Shown: positions 7,244-17,063, numbered from the stretch's first letter. The stretch is 19,571 nucleotides of DNA from an uncultured Collinsella sp. (GCA_934617135.1 CAKTUC010000022.1:1-19571), one strand, 5' to 3'. The notes: a model not told the origin generated them from the letters alone. A program made the numbers and translations.

Positions 7244-7783
7244 TTAGTTGAAGAGGGGTTGTATGGCTGATAGGTAGTCTTTGGCTACGTCGGCTTTGTT
7301 TGCTTGGAAGTTGTGCCAGGCCCACCATTGGACTGTTCCTACGAAGCTTGAGGCTATGTGGTGTAGTAGGAAGCTTCGGTCCATGGTGGCGGCGGGGCCG
7401 TTTGGGTCGGTAGGAACGGTTTCGGCTGCTCGTGACATGATGGTCTTACGTAAGCAGTCGGCGAAGACGCGTGAGCCGGCGCCGGCTACCAGGGCTCGTA
7501 CGCCTTGACGACGTTCCCAGAGATTGTTGAGGATGTGCTCGACTTGTATGAGCGGGTCGTCGAGGGGCGTGCCGTCATCGTCGAGGGCATGGGTGCAGAT
7601 ATCGCTCACGAGTTCGGACAGTAGGTCATCTTTGCTCTTGAAGAGGCCGTAGAACGTGGCCCGACCCACATGGGCGCGAGCGATGATGTCGCCGACGGTG
7701 ATCTTGCCGTAGTCCTCCTCGCGAAGGAGCTCAGAGAATGCAGCAACGATGGCGGCGCGGCTTTTGGTTTTGCGGGCATCCAT
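7244..7783 (-). CDS. TetR-family transcriptional regulator
   Basis: Likely DNA-binding repressor, 179 aa. The N-terminal helix-turn-helix is clear: ITVGDIIARAHVGRATFYGLFKSKDDLL at about residues 28-55, given here in short form as ITVGDIIARAHVGRATFYGL then FKSKDDLL. The C-terminal part would be the ligand-binding and dimer domain and is not recognisable. I start at the ATG (7783), two bases after the larC stop, which implies translational coupling. A TTG ten codons earlier inside larC has no better ribosome site. As last gene of larB-larC-tetR it probably regulates the lar genes, though its target is unproven. The second half uses many codons rare in the neighbours (CTA, ATA, TCA, CGA, GTA) and is strongly G+T-biased on the + strand. 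Confidence 0.85.
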   Translation of the reverse strand: MDARKTKSRAAIVAAFSELLREEDYGKITVGDIIARAHVGRATFYGLFKSKDDLLSELVSDICTHALDDDGTPLDDPLIQVEHILNNLWERRQGVRALVAGAGSRVFADCLRKTIMSRAAETVPTDPNGPAATMDRSFLLHHIASSFVGTVQWWAWHNFQANKADVAKDYLSAIQPLFN

Positions 7784-7785
7784 GG

Positions 7786-8703
7786 CTATGCATCCACGTG
7801 AACAAGCAGGCAACGGAGCGTGCCGGAGCAGACCTCGTAGGGGCGCTTACCGGCGCCGTAGCCGACGGCCTCGATGCGGTAGCGGGCCGGCAGGTGCTCG
7901 GACGTGCGCAGTGCGGCAACGATGGCGGCGCCCGTGGGCGTCACGAGCTCGCCGGCGACCGGCGCGGGCGTGAGGGCGATATTGCCCGCCTGGCACAGGT
8001 TGACGACAGCGGGGACGGGGATGGGCATAAGGCCGTGGGCACAGTGGATGGTGCCGTGACCCTCGGAGAGCGACTCGACCACGATGTCCTCAATACCCAG
8101 GTCATCGAGGCAGATGGCGACGGAGCAGACGTCGACGATGGAGTCGACGGCGCCCACCTCGTGGAACATGACGGTATCGGGCGTTTTGCCGTGGGCCTTG
8201 GCCTCGGCGGCGGCGAGCGCGGTAAAGATGGCGAGCGCGCGACGCTTGGCGCCATCGCTTAGCTGCGAGCCGTCGATGATGGCGGTGACGTCCGCCAAAG
8301 AACGGTGGTGATGGTGGTGGGCGTGATGGTGACCCTCGTGGCCATGACCGTGGGCCTCATGGTCATGCTCGTGGCAGTGCTCGTGTTCGTGCTCGCCATG
8401 ATCATGATGGTGGCGCTCGTGCTCGTGCGTGTGCTCGACAGCTGCTTCGTTGCCGTAGAGCCAGGCCATGTCGTGGTCGTGGTTCTCGAGCTCCTCTGCC
8501 AGCTGAACGTCAAAGTCGCAGGCGTCGATGCCATGCTTGTTTACGCGCGTCACGGCAATCTCAAAGCCGCCGACCGGAAGCGTGGCGAGCTGCTCGCGCA
8601 GATGCTCCTCGCTGGCGCCCAGGTCGAGCAGGGCCGCGACGGTCATGTCGCCGCTGATGCCCGAGGTGCCGTCGATGATAAGCGTGTGCTGATGGTTTGA
8701 CAT
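7786..8703 (-). CDS. larC: Nickel-pincer cofactor nickel-insertion protein, LarC1-length, with His-rich insert
   Basis: LarC inserts nickel into the pincer nucleotide needed by LarA. The 305-aa product has the family start (IIDGTSGISGDMTVAALLDLGA) in the form IIDGTSGISGDM, then FHEVGAVDSIVDVCS, LVTPTGAAIVAAL and GYGAGKRP. Residues 91-133 hold 24 histidines in 43 positions, a probable nickel-binding tract. Known full LarC is about 400 aa or more; in L. plantarum it is made from larC1 and larC2 by programmed frameshifting, and the C-terminal half binds CTP. Here the protein ends right after the LarC1 part, and the next gene in the strand is tetR, so no LarC2 half is present locally. The ribosome site AAGGAG lies 7 bases before the ATG. 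It starts 10 bases after larB. Confidence 0.93.
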   Translation of the reverse strand: MSNHQHTLIIDGTSGISGDMTVAALLDLGASEEHLREQLATLPVGGFEIAVTRVNKHGIDACDFDVQLAEELENHDHDMAWLYGNEAAVEHTHEHERHHHDHGEHEHEHCHEHDHEAHGHGHEGHHHAHHHHHRSLADVTAIIDGSQLSDGAKRRALAIFTALAAAEAKAHGKTPDTVMFHEVGAVDSIVDVCSVAICLDDLGIEDIVVESLSEGHGTIHCAHGLMPIPVPAVVNLCQAGNIALTPAPVAGELVTPTGAAIVAALRTSEHLPARYRIEAVGYGAGKRPYEVCSGTLRCLLVHVDA

Positions 8704-8713
8704 GAAATGCTCC

Positions 8714-9496
8714 TTAGCGGGCGCAGGACGCGCCGGCGCTCAGATGATTGATAAGACTTGCCTGATAGGCGGCGCCGAAGCCGTTGTCGATGTTGACGAC
8801 CGAAACGCCGCTGGCGCAGGAGTTGAGCATGGCGAGCAGTGCGGCCACGCCGCCAAAGCTCGCGCCATAGCCCACGCTGGTGGGGACGGCGATGACCGGA
8901 CAGCTCACAAGGCCTCCGATGACGCTCGCCAGGGCGCCTTCCATGCCGGCGATGGCGATGACCACCTGCGCCTGGGCAAGTTCTTCGGCATGAGCAAGCA
9001 GACGGTGCAGGCCGGCGACACCCACGTCGTAGAGGCGATCGACCTCGTTGCCGTAGAACTCGGCCGTCAACGCGGCCTCCTCGGCGACGGGTAGGTCGCT
9101 CGTGCCGGCGCAGGCGACGACGATGCGTCCGTTGCCGGTGGGGGAGGGCTTGCCACCCACCAGGGCGAGCTGGGCGTCCGGGACATATCCCAGGTCGATG
9201 TCGTTGCCAAGAAGCTCAGCGGTGCGCGCGGCTTTTTCGGCATCCAAGCGCGTGACCAGGATACGCTCCTGGCCGGCATCGAGTAATGCTTTGATAATGG
9301 CGGCAATTTGCTTGGCGGTTTTACCGGCGCCGTAGACAACCTCGCCGGCTCCCTGGCGCACTCCGCGCGAAAGATCGAGCTGTGCAAAGCCCAGATCGGC
9401 GGTCGGAGCCGTCTGGATGCGCGTGAGGGCATCGGCCGGTGCAACATTTCCATCTGCCACGTCACTTAGCAATTGCTCAAGATCGCGTTTGTCCAT
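8714..9496 (-). CDS. larB: Pyridinium-3,5-bisthiocarboxylate cofactor biosynthesis protein LarB
   Basis: LarB carboxylates the pyridinium ring of nicotinic acid adenine dinucleotide and hydrolyses its phosphoanhydride, the first step of nickel-pincer cofactor synthesis. The 260-aa length fits the family. The C-terminal half resembles PurE-type AIR carboxylases, with AGTSDLPVAEEA (about 130-141), AGMEGALASVIGGLV, VIAVPTSVGYGA and VVNIDNGFGA. The ribosome site AAGGGA precedes the ATG by about 7 bases. It is the first gene of the minus-strand cassette larB-larC-tetR, separated from serB by 116 bases that contain an inverted repeat, so it probably has its own promoter. Confidence 0.94.
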   Translation of the reverse strand: MDKRDLEQLLSDVADGNVAPADALTRIQTAPTADLGFAQLDLSRGVRQGAGEVVYGAGKTAKQIAAIIKALLDAGQERILVTRLDAEKAARTAELLGNDIDLGYVPDAQLALVGGKPSPTGNGRIVVACAGTSDLPVAEEAALTAEFYGNEVDRLYDVGVAGLHRLLAHAEELAQAQVVIAIAGMEGALASVIGGLVSCPVIAVPTSVGYGASFGGVAALLAMLNSCASGVSVVNIDNGFGAAYQASLINHLSAGASCAR

Positions 9497-9539
9497 ATAA
9501 GTTCCCTTCGACGCTTAAAAGTTTAGCACGCAAAGGGCT

Positions 9540-9573
9540 ATTTCCGAACATTAGAGCAAAATTGTTCGGAAAT
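9540..9573 (-). promoter_or_regulatory. Inverted repeat upstream of larB, candidate operator
   Basis: Perfect 11-bp arms ATTTCCGAACA (9540-9550) and TGTTCGGAAAT (9563-9573) are separated by 12 bases, so arm centres are about 23 bp apart, roughly two helical turns. It sits 44 bases before larB. A possible extended -10 (TGCTAAACT on the minus strand, complement of 9518-9526) lies between it and larB. It could bind a regulator or be the serB 3' hairpin, but no T-run follows it. A smaller repeat, AAATCT-N8-AGATTT, adjoins it at 9570-9589. Confidence 0.55.
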
Positions 9574-9612
9574 CTAATATGTCAGATTTGATGGAGTTGT
9601 GAGGTTAACTCG

Positions 9613-10248
9613 CTAGTCGCGCAGGATGATGTCCATGGCGAGCATCAGGTTGCGCTCATCGATGGCAAACGGTGCCGCCTCGCGCGTCTTGGGCTTGGCG
9701 CAAAACGCGATACCGGTGCCCGCGGCCTGGATCATGGGGATGTCGTTTGCCCCGTCGCCAATAGCGACCGTGTGGGCCATGTCGACGCCGCACTCAACCG
9801 CCCAATCCAGCAGCTGGATGAGCTTGGACTCCTTGGTCACAATGCCTGCCGCCAGCTTGCCGGTGAGCTTGCCGTCCACGACCTCCAGACGATTGGCCAG
9901 GCAAAAGTCGATACCCGCGGCAGCCACGATCTTATCGGCGACCTCGTGAAAGCCGCCGCTCACCACGCCGACCTTCCAGCCCTTGCTGTGTGCCGAGCGC
10001 ACAAGCTCCAACGCGCCGGGGGTAAATGTCACGCGCTCAAAGGTGCGCTCGAACACGCTCTCGTCCAGGCCGGCAAGCAGCCCCACGCGTTCCTCGAGCG
10101 CCTGCTTAAAGTCAAGCTCGCCGCGCATGGCGCGTTCGGTGATCTGTGCCACCTGCTCGCCCACGCCGGCCTCTTCGCCCAACAGGTCGATGACCTCCTG
10201 GTTGATGAGCGTGGAGTCGATATCCATAACGATGAGGCGTGCAGTCAT
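9613..10248 (-). CDS. serB: Phosphoserine phosphatase
   Basis: HAD-superfamily enzyme that removes phosphate from phosphoserine, the last step of serine synthesis. The 211-aa protein shows all HAD motifs: DIDST at 9-13 with the nucleophile Asp9, VVSGGF at about 95-100, a lysine in TKESKL near 139-142, and GDGANDIPM at 164-172. The sequence following DIDST (EVIDLLGEEAGVGEQVAQIT) is characteristic of SerB. There is no ACT domain. I chose ATG at 10248 because GAAAGG lies about 6 bases upstream and the HAD fold starts at once. An in-frame start at 10293 would add 15 residues without homology. It is divergent from aspS and shares a 256-base intergenic region with it. Confidence 0.94.
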   Translation of the reverse strand: MTARLIVMDIDSTLINQEVIDLLGEEAGVGEQVAQITERAMRGELDFKQALEERVGLLAGLDESVFERTFERVTFTPGALELVRSAHSKGWKVGVVSGGFHEVADKIVAAAGIDFCLANRLEVVDGKLTGKLAAGIVTKESKLIQLLDWAVECGVDMAHTVAIGDGANDIPMIQAAGTGIAFCAKPKTREAAPFAIDERNLMLAMDIILRD

Positions 10249-10441
10249 GGCGGGCCTTTCCGAGTGCTGTTTTATTGGGGCATATTGTCGCACGTGACGA
10301 GCGCGGGCGGGTGCCGCGGTGCGTCAATTGTTTCGTCTCCGTCAAGTCTTTGGGCAGGAGCCACTTTTTCGCGGTACATCGGCACAGGTGCGATAAGATA
10401 GAACGCCATGTCTGGCTGCGCGGTTTACGCAGGCTGGGCAA

Positions 10442-10483
10442 ATCTGTACGACGCCGCCCGGAACGACACGGGGCGGCACAGAT
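10442..10483 (+). promoter_or_regulatory. Hairpin in the aspS leader
   Basis: ATCTGT (10442-10447) pairs with ACAGAT (10478-10483), and GCCGCCC (10453-10459) pairs with GGGCGGC (10471-10477), with a five-base bulge on the left. It ends five bases before the AAAGGAGG ribosome site at 10488. A smaller hairpin CTGCG-N7-CGCAG lies just upstream. It may affect translation or mRNA stability. I see no T-box sequence. Elsewhere in the serB-aspS gap (10249-10441) a possible -10 TAAGAT at 10394 is the only signal. Confidence 0.45.
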
Positions 10484-10504
10484 CCATAAAGGAGGATCAC
10501 TGGT

Positions 10505-12292
10505 ATGAGCCAGACCCGTCCCATCGACGAGCATTCCATGCACACCCGTACCTGCGGCGAGCTTCGCCGCGAGAACGTGGGCGAAGAGGTTACCCTCACC
10601 GGTTGGGTGAGCCGTCGCCGCGATCACGGCGGCCTTATTTTCTGCGATCTTCGCGACCGCGAGGGCATCACGCAGCTTACCTTCGACCCCGAGCACTCCG
10701 ACGGCGACGCCTTTAAGATCGCCGAGACCATGCGTCCCGAGTGGCCCATCAAGATTCACGGCGTCGTGCGCGCCCGTGGTGAGGAAACCACCAACACCAA
10801 GCTCGCGACCGGCGAGATCGAGGTCCTGACCGACCACGCCGAGGTGCTCAACACGTCCGTCACCCCACCGTTCCAGATCGAGGATGGCATCGAGACCAGC
10901 GAGGACACCCGTCTGCGCTATCGCTATCTGGACCTCCGTCGTCCCGAGATGATGGCCAACCTCAAGCTGCGCTCCGACTTTACCTTTGCCATTCGCGAGG
11001 CGCTGCACAACCGTGAGTTCATGGAGGTCGAGACGCCCTCCCTGTTCAAGTCCACGCCCGAGGGCGCTCGCGACTTCATCGTCCCCAGCCGCATCCAGCC
11101 GGGCAACTTCTACGCTCTGCCGCAGTCCCCGCAGCTCCTGAAGCAGCTGCTTATGGTCGGAGGTGTCGAGCGCTATTACCAGGTTGCCAAGTGCTTCCGC
11201 GACGAGGACCTGCGCGCCGACCGTCAGCCCGAGTTCACCCAGGTCGATATCGAGATGTCCTTCGTGGACCAGAACGATGTCATGAGCGCCCTCGAAGAGG
11301 TCCTGGCCGATGCCTTCGGTCGCATGGGTGTCGAGATGCCCACGCCGCTGCGTCGCATGGACTACTGGGAGGCCATGGACACCTATGGCTCCGACAAGCC
11401 CGATACCCGCTACGGCATGCACCTGGTCGATCTGACCGACATCTTCGCCAACTCCAAGTTCAAGGTCTTCGCGACTGCCGCAAACGAGGAGGGCTCTGTC
11501 GTCAAGGCTATCAACGCCAAGGGCGCCGGTGCCTGGGCACGTGCCAAGATCGATAAGCTCGCCGGCGTGGCCTCCACGTTTGGCGCCAAGGGCCTGGCCT
11601 GGATCGCCTTCCGCGAGGACGGCTCCATCAACAGCCCCATCGTCAAGTTCTTCTCGGACGAGGAGATGGCCGCTCTGCGCGAGCGCATGGACGTCGAGCC
11701 CGGCGACCTTGTGATGTTCGCCGCCGGCCCGCGCCTGCTCTCCGACGAGATCCTGGGCGGCATGCGTTCCCACATGGCCAACGCGCTCGAGATCAAGCGC
11801 GAGGGCCACGACTTCCTGTGGGTCGTCAACTTCCCGCTGTTCCACTGGGACGAGGATCGCAAGGCCTATGCTGCCGAGCATCAGCCCTTCACCCTGCCGA
11901 CCGAGACCGACATCGCCAAGATCGAGGCCGATCCGTTGGCAGCCGGTTCTTGCACCTACGACTTTGTCATGGACGGCTTTGAGGCCGGTGGCGGCGGTAT
12001 GCGTATCCACAACGCCGAGATGCAGATGTCTATGCTCAAGCTCCTGGGCTTTACCGAGGAGCGTGCCGAGTCTCAGTTTGGCTTCCTCATGGAGGCCCTC
12101 AAGTTTGGTGCGCCCCCGATGGGCGGTTTCGCTCTGGGCCTGGACCGCGTGTGCATGCTGCTCACCGGTTCCGACTCCATTCGCGACGTCATGGCGTTCC
12201 CCAAGACGGCCAGCGGCTCCGACCTTATGTCGGGCGCCCCGAGTGCCGTTAGCGGCGCCCAGCTCAAGGACGTCAGCCTGCGCCTGATGTAG
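10505..12292 (+). CDS. aspS: Aspartyl-tRNA synthetase
   Basis: Class IIb synthetase that charges tRNA-Asp. The 595-aa length is typical of bacterial AspRS, which carries a GAD insertion domain. The N-terminal OB-fold anticodon-binding domain is visible as GWVSRRRDHGG then LIFCDLRDREGITQL (residues 33-58). Class II motif 2 is FRDEDLRADRQPEFTQVDIE, and motif 3 is GFALGLDRVCMLL near the C terminus. His41 in the RDHGG segment corresponds to the histidine found in non-discriminating AspRS enzymes, so it may also charge tRNA-Asn (inference). A strong ribosome site AAAGGAGG lies 9 bases before the ATG. The gene ends in a clear terminator. Confidence 0.97.
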   Translation: MSQTRPIDEHSMHTRTCGELRRENVGEEVTLTGWVSRRRDHGGLIFCDLRDREGITQLTFDPEHSDGDAFKIAETMRPEWPIKIHGVVRARGEETTNTKLATGEIEVLTDHAEVLNTSVTPPFQIEDGIETSEDTRLRYRYLDLRRPEMMANLKLRSDFTFAIREALHNREFMEVETPSLFKSTPEGARDFIVPSRIQPGNFYALPQSPQLLKQLLMVGGVERYYQVAKCFRDEDLRADRQPEFTQVDIEMSFVDQNDVMSALEEVLADAFGRMGVEMPTPLRRMDYWEAMDTYGSDKPDTRYGMHLVDLTDIFANSKFKVFATAANEEGSVVKAINAKGAGAWARAKIDKLAGVASTFGAKGLAWIAFREDGSINSPIVKFFSDEEMAALRERMDVEPGDLVMFAAGPRLLSDEILGGMRSHMANALEIKREGHDFLWVVNFPLFHWDEDRKAYAAEHQPFTLPTETDIAKIEADPLAAGSCTYDFVMDGFEAGGGGMRIHNAEMQMSMLKLLGFTEERAESQFGFLMEALKFGAPPMGGFALGLDRVCMLLTGSDSIRDVMAFPKTASGSDLMSGAPSAVSGAQLKDVSLRLM

Positions 12293-12316
12293 GCGAACGG
12301 CTTACATATTGCTCGC

Positions 12317-12351
12317 AACGAGGGGAGGACGCGCGCCTTCCCTCGTTTTTT
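12317..12351 (+). terminator. Rho-independent terminator of aspS
   Basis: ACGAGGGGAGG (12318-12328) pairs with CCTTCCCTCGT (12336-12346), allowing one G-U pair, around a 7-base loop. It is followed by TTTTTT. It lies 25 bases after the aspS stop. Confidence 0.9.
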
Positions 12352-12424
12352 ATGTCGTGACGTTATGTTTGGAGGCTTGCCGTCGTGCGTCGGGAAACTA
12401 CAACCCGGAATCGGCGCTTAGAGT

Positions 12425-12652
12425 GGGATGCGCTTTCCGGCTGAGCTGTCTGGCGGAAAGCGCATCCCGGAACATGCGGCCAGAACGGGATGCGGTTTCC
12501 CAAAGGGAGTCGTCTGGGAAAGCGCGACCCAGAATTCAGCAAAAATACGGGACACAGTTTCCGGTTGAGCTTCAGGCGGAAACCGTGTCCCATAATCGAC
12601 GTCTAGAACGGGCCGGGCTTTCCGCAACAACTGACTGGCGGAAAGCCCGGCC
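12425..12652. repeat. Tandem array of four covarying hairpins, 62-bp period
   Basis: Left arms begin at 12425, 12487, 12549 and 12611, exactly 62 bases apart. Stems are H1 12425-12439/12454-12468 (15 bp perfect), H2 12487-12502/12515-12530 (two mismatches, one G-U), H3 12549-12563/12577-12591 (one mismatch), H4 12611-12624/12639-12652 (14 bp perfect). The upper stem TTTCC/GGAAA is constant. The lower stem varies (GGGATGCGC, GGGACACAG, GGCCGGGC) with matching changes on the other arm. A degenerate half-unit precedes H1 near 12390. The array fills the gap between convergent aspS and the LacI-family gene. On the minus strand H3 is followed closely by TTTTT, so it may terminate that gene. Confidence 0.85.
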
Positions 12653-12659
12653 AAGTTTC

Positions 12660-13676
12660 CTACAGCGAGTCTCTCTGAACGAGCTGCATGTGCATGACGG
12701 TGGTGGTTGGCTCGGCACCCTTGATCATGTCGAGCGCAATGTTGGCGGCCATATGGCCTTCCTCGCGCAGGGGCTGGCGGACGGTCGTGAGTGCGGGGAC
12801 GCAGCGCGTCGCAATCTCGTGATCGTCGAAGCCGACGACAGAAACGTCCGCCGGAACGGATAGGCCTGCCTCGTTGAGTGCGGTGATGACGCCAGCCGCG
12901 ATACGGTCCGATCCGCAGAGCACGCCATCGAAAGCAATCTTGCGCGCGAGGATCTGGCGCATGGCCTGATAGCCGTCTCCGCTGTTCCAGCCGGTATAGA
13001 TAACGTTTGCGTCTGGGAGGTCTTCGCCCAAGACGGCGCGGTAGCCGCGAAGGCGGTCGATGACGGCGGGGTTGTCTTGCGGTCCCAACACGGCGACGAT
13101 ATCTTTGCGCCCGCGCTCCTTCATGGCGTGTGCCGCAAAGCGTCCGCCCTCTTCGTCGTCAGAGTAGACCGTCGAGAACACATCGCGATAGGGGTGGCCC
13201 TCGAGCTGGCCGCACAACACGGTGGGTACGCCCAGCTCGCGCAGCACCTCGAGCAGCTCGCTACCCTTGTAGGGGGAGACGTCGATCGCGGCGTCGAACG
13301 AGCGGCGCTCAAAGTGTTCGCGTGCGCGGTTGCGCTCATGCGTAGAAGACGCCTGCAAGATAACGGGCAGATAGGACGACTCCGACAGTTCCTCGGTAAT
13401 GCCGCTCAAAAATTCGCTATAGGTGGGGTCGCTGAAGAGCTCACTCAGGGGCTCGGTCACGAGCACGGCGATGATTTCCGTGCGCCCGACAGCGAGCGCT
13501 CGGCCGCGAGCGTTGGGGACAAAATTGACTTCCTTGGCCGCTGCGCGGACGCGTTTTTTGGTTTCCTCGCTAATGCGGGGCGAATCGTTGAGGGCGCGCG
13601 ATGCCGTGGAGCGCGACACGCCGGCAGCTGCGGCAACCTCGGCAAGCGTAGGTGCGGTGCGAACTGGTTGGGTCAT
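12660..13676 (-). CDS. ebgR: LacI-family transcriptional repressor, EbgR-like by context
   Basis: The 338-aa product has the full LacI layout. A DNA-binding helix-turn-helix lies at about residues 10-30 (TLAEVAAAAGVSRSTASRALN, shown as TLAEVAAAAGVSRSTASRAL), followed by the hinge helix near NARGRALAVGRTEI and a periplasmic-binding-like sugar-sensing domain ending around VRQPLREEGHMAA. A ribosome site AGGAGA lies 6 bases before the ATG. It is divergent from ebgA, and the shared 375-base region holds three copies of a palindrome of LacI type. It therefore most likely represses ebgAC, with a galactoside as inducer. E. coli EbgR does this for ebgA, though there the genes are co-oriented. The name ebgR rests on this context. 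A TATAGT on the minus strand near 13740 is a possible -10. Confidence 0.85.
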   Translation of the reverse strand: MTQPVRTAPTLAEVAAAAGVSRSTASRALNDSPRISEETKKRVRAAAKEVNFVPNARGRALAVGRTEIIAVLVTEPLSELFSDPTYSEFLSGITEELSESSYLPVILQASSTHERNRAREHFERRSFDAAIDVSPYKGSELLEVLRELGVPTVLCGQLEGHPYRDVFSTVYSDDEEGGRFAAHAMKERGRKDIVAVLGPQDNPAVIDRLRGYRAVLGEDLPDANVIYTGWNSGDGYQAMRQILARKIAFDGVLCGSDRIAAGVITALNEAGLSVPADVSVVGFDDHEIATRCVPALTTVRQPLREEGHMAANIALDMIKGAEPTTTVMHMQLVQRDSL

Positions 13677-13919
13677 GGCGTCTCCTGGAGAATGCGGTCG
13701 ATGTTGTTATTGATACGGGCTGGTGCGGATACAGCTTACTATAGTGCGCCTGAACAGCGTTCATAGTATCCGGCCACTGGTGGCATTTCACATCCGAGCT
13801 GCTGTTGAACATGTCTTGCAAAGATGGGGCGTGAATGGGCACGGGGCCGTCTGCGGGCCTTGCAACGCTGTTTTGCGCTGTGTATTGATACTCAGGGTGG
13901 CACAAGTGCGGGGGTTGTA

Positions 13920-13929
13920 CAACCGGTTG
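13920..13929. promoter_or_regulatory. LacI-type operator O1
   Basis: CAACCGGTTG, a perfect 10-bp palindrome with the central CG typical of LacI-family operators, in the context TACAACCGGTTGCACC. It is the copy farthest from ebgA, 45 bases before O2. From 13677 to 13919 I see no other supported site apart from a possible promoter for the repressor. Confidence 0.8.
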
Positions 13930-13964
13930 CACCGTTAATCCGGCGAAATCGACCGTTCAGCGGA

Positions 13965-13974
13965 CAACCGGTTG
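13965..13974. promoter_or_regulatory. LacI-type operator O2, overlapping the -35
   Basis: CAACCGGTTG in the context GGACAACCGGTTGCACAAG, identical over 19 bases to O3. It overlaps the proposed -35 TTGCAC of ebgA, so binding should block RNA polymerase. Confidence 0.85.
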
Positions 13975-14001
13975 CACAAGTTTTTGCATCGCCCGTAAGA
14001 T
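13972..14001 (+). promoter_or_regulatory. ebgA promoter
   Basis: -35 TTGCAC (13972-13977) and -10 TAAGAT (13996-14001) are separated by 18 bases. The start of transcription would fall near 14008, inside operator O3, and the -35 lies inside operator O2. The same -10 hexamer TAAGAT occurs upstream of aspS at 10394. Confidence 0.7.
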
Positions 14002-14006
14002 ATGGA

Positions 14007-14016
14007 CAACCGGTTG
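14007..14016. promoter_or_regulatory. LacI-type operator O3, at the transcription start
   Basis: CAACCGGTTG in the context GGACAACCGGTTGCACAAG, 42 bases (four helical turns) from O2. It covers the predicted transcription start and lies 35 bases before the ebgA ATG. Confidence 0.85.
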
Positions 14017-14036
14017 CACAAGAATCACTACGATGA

Positions 14037-17060
<3,024 letters not shown>

Positions 17061-17063
17061 GTC

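Noticed and set aside
8305..8700. A plus-strand frame of Met/Val/Leu-rich sequence that looks like a membrane protein
   Set aside because: It is the antisense of the His codons (CAC/CAT read as GTG/ATG) in larC.
10249..10504. T-box riboswitch before aspS
   Set aside because: No AGGGTGGNACCGCG sequence and no terminator/antiterminator with a T-run is visible.
12425..12652. CRISPR array
   Set aside because: Only four units, the repeat itself varies in its stem, there is no constant repeat with unique spacers, and no cas gene is present.
12309..12863. A 184-codon plus-strand frame across the hairpin array and the repressor 3' end
   Set aside because: It crosses a terminator and a repeat array and ends antisense to the LacI-family gene; no ribosome site or homology.
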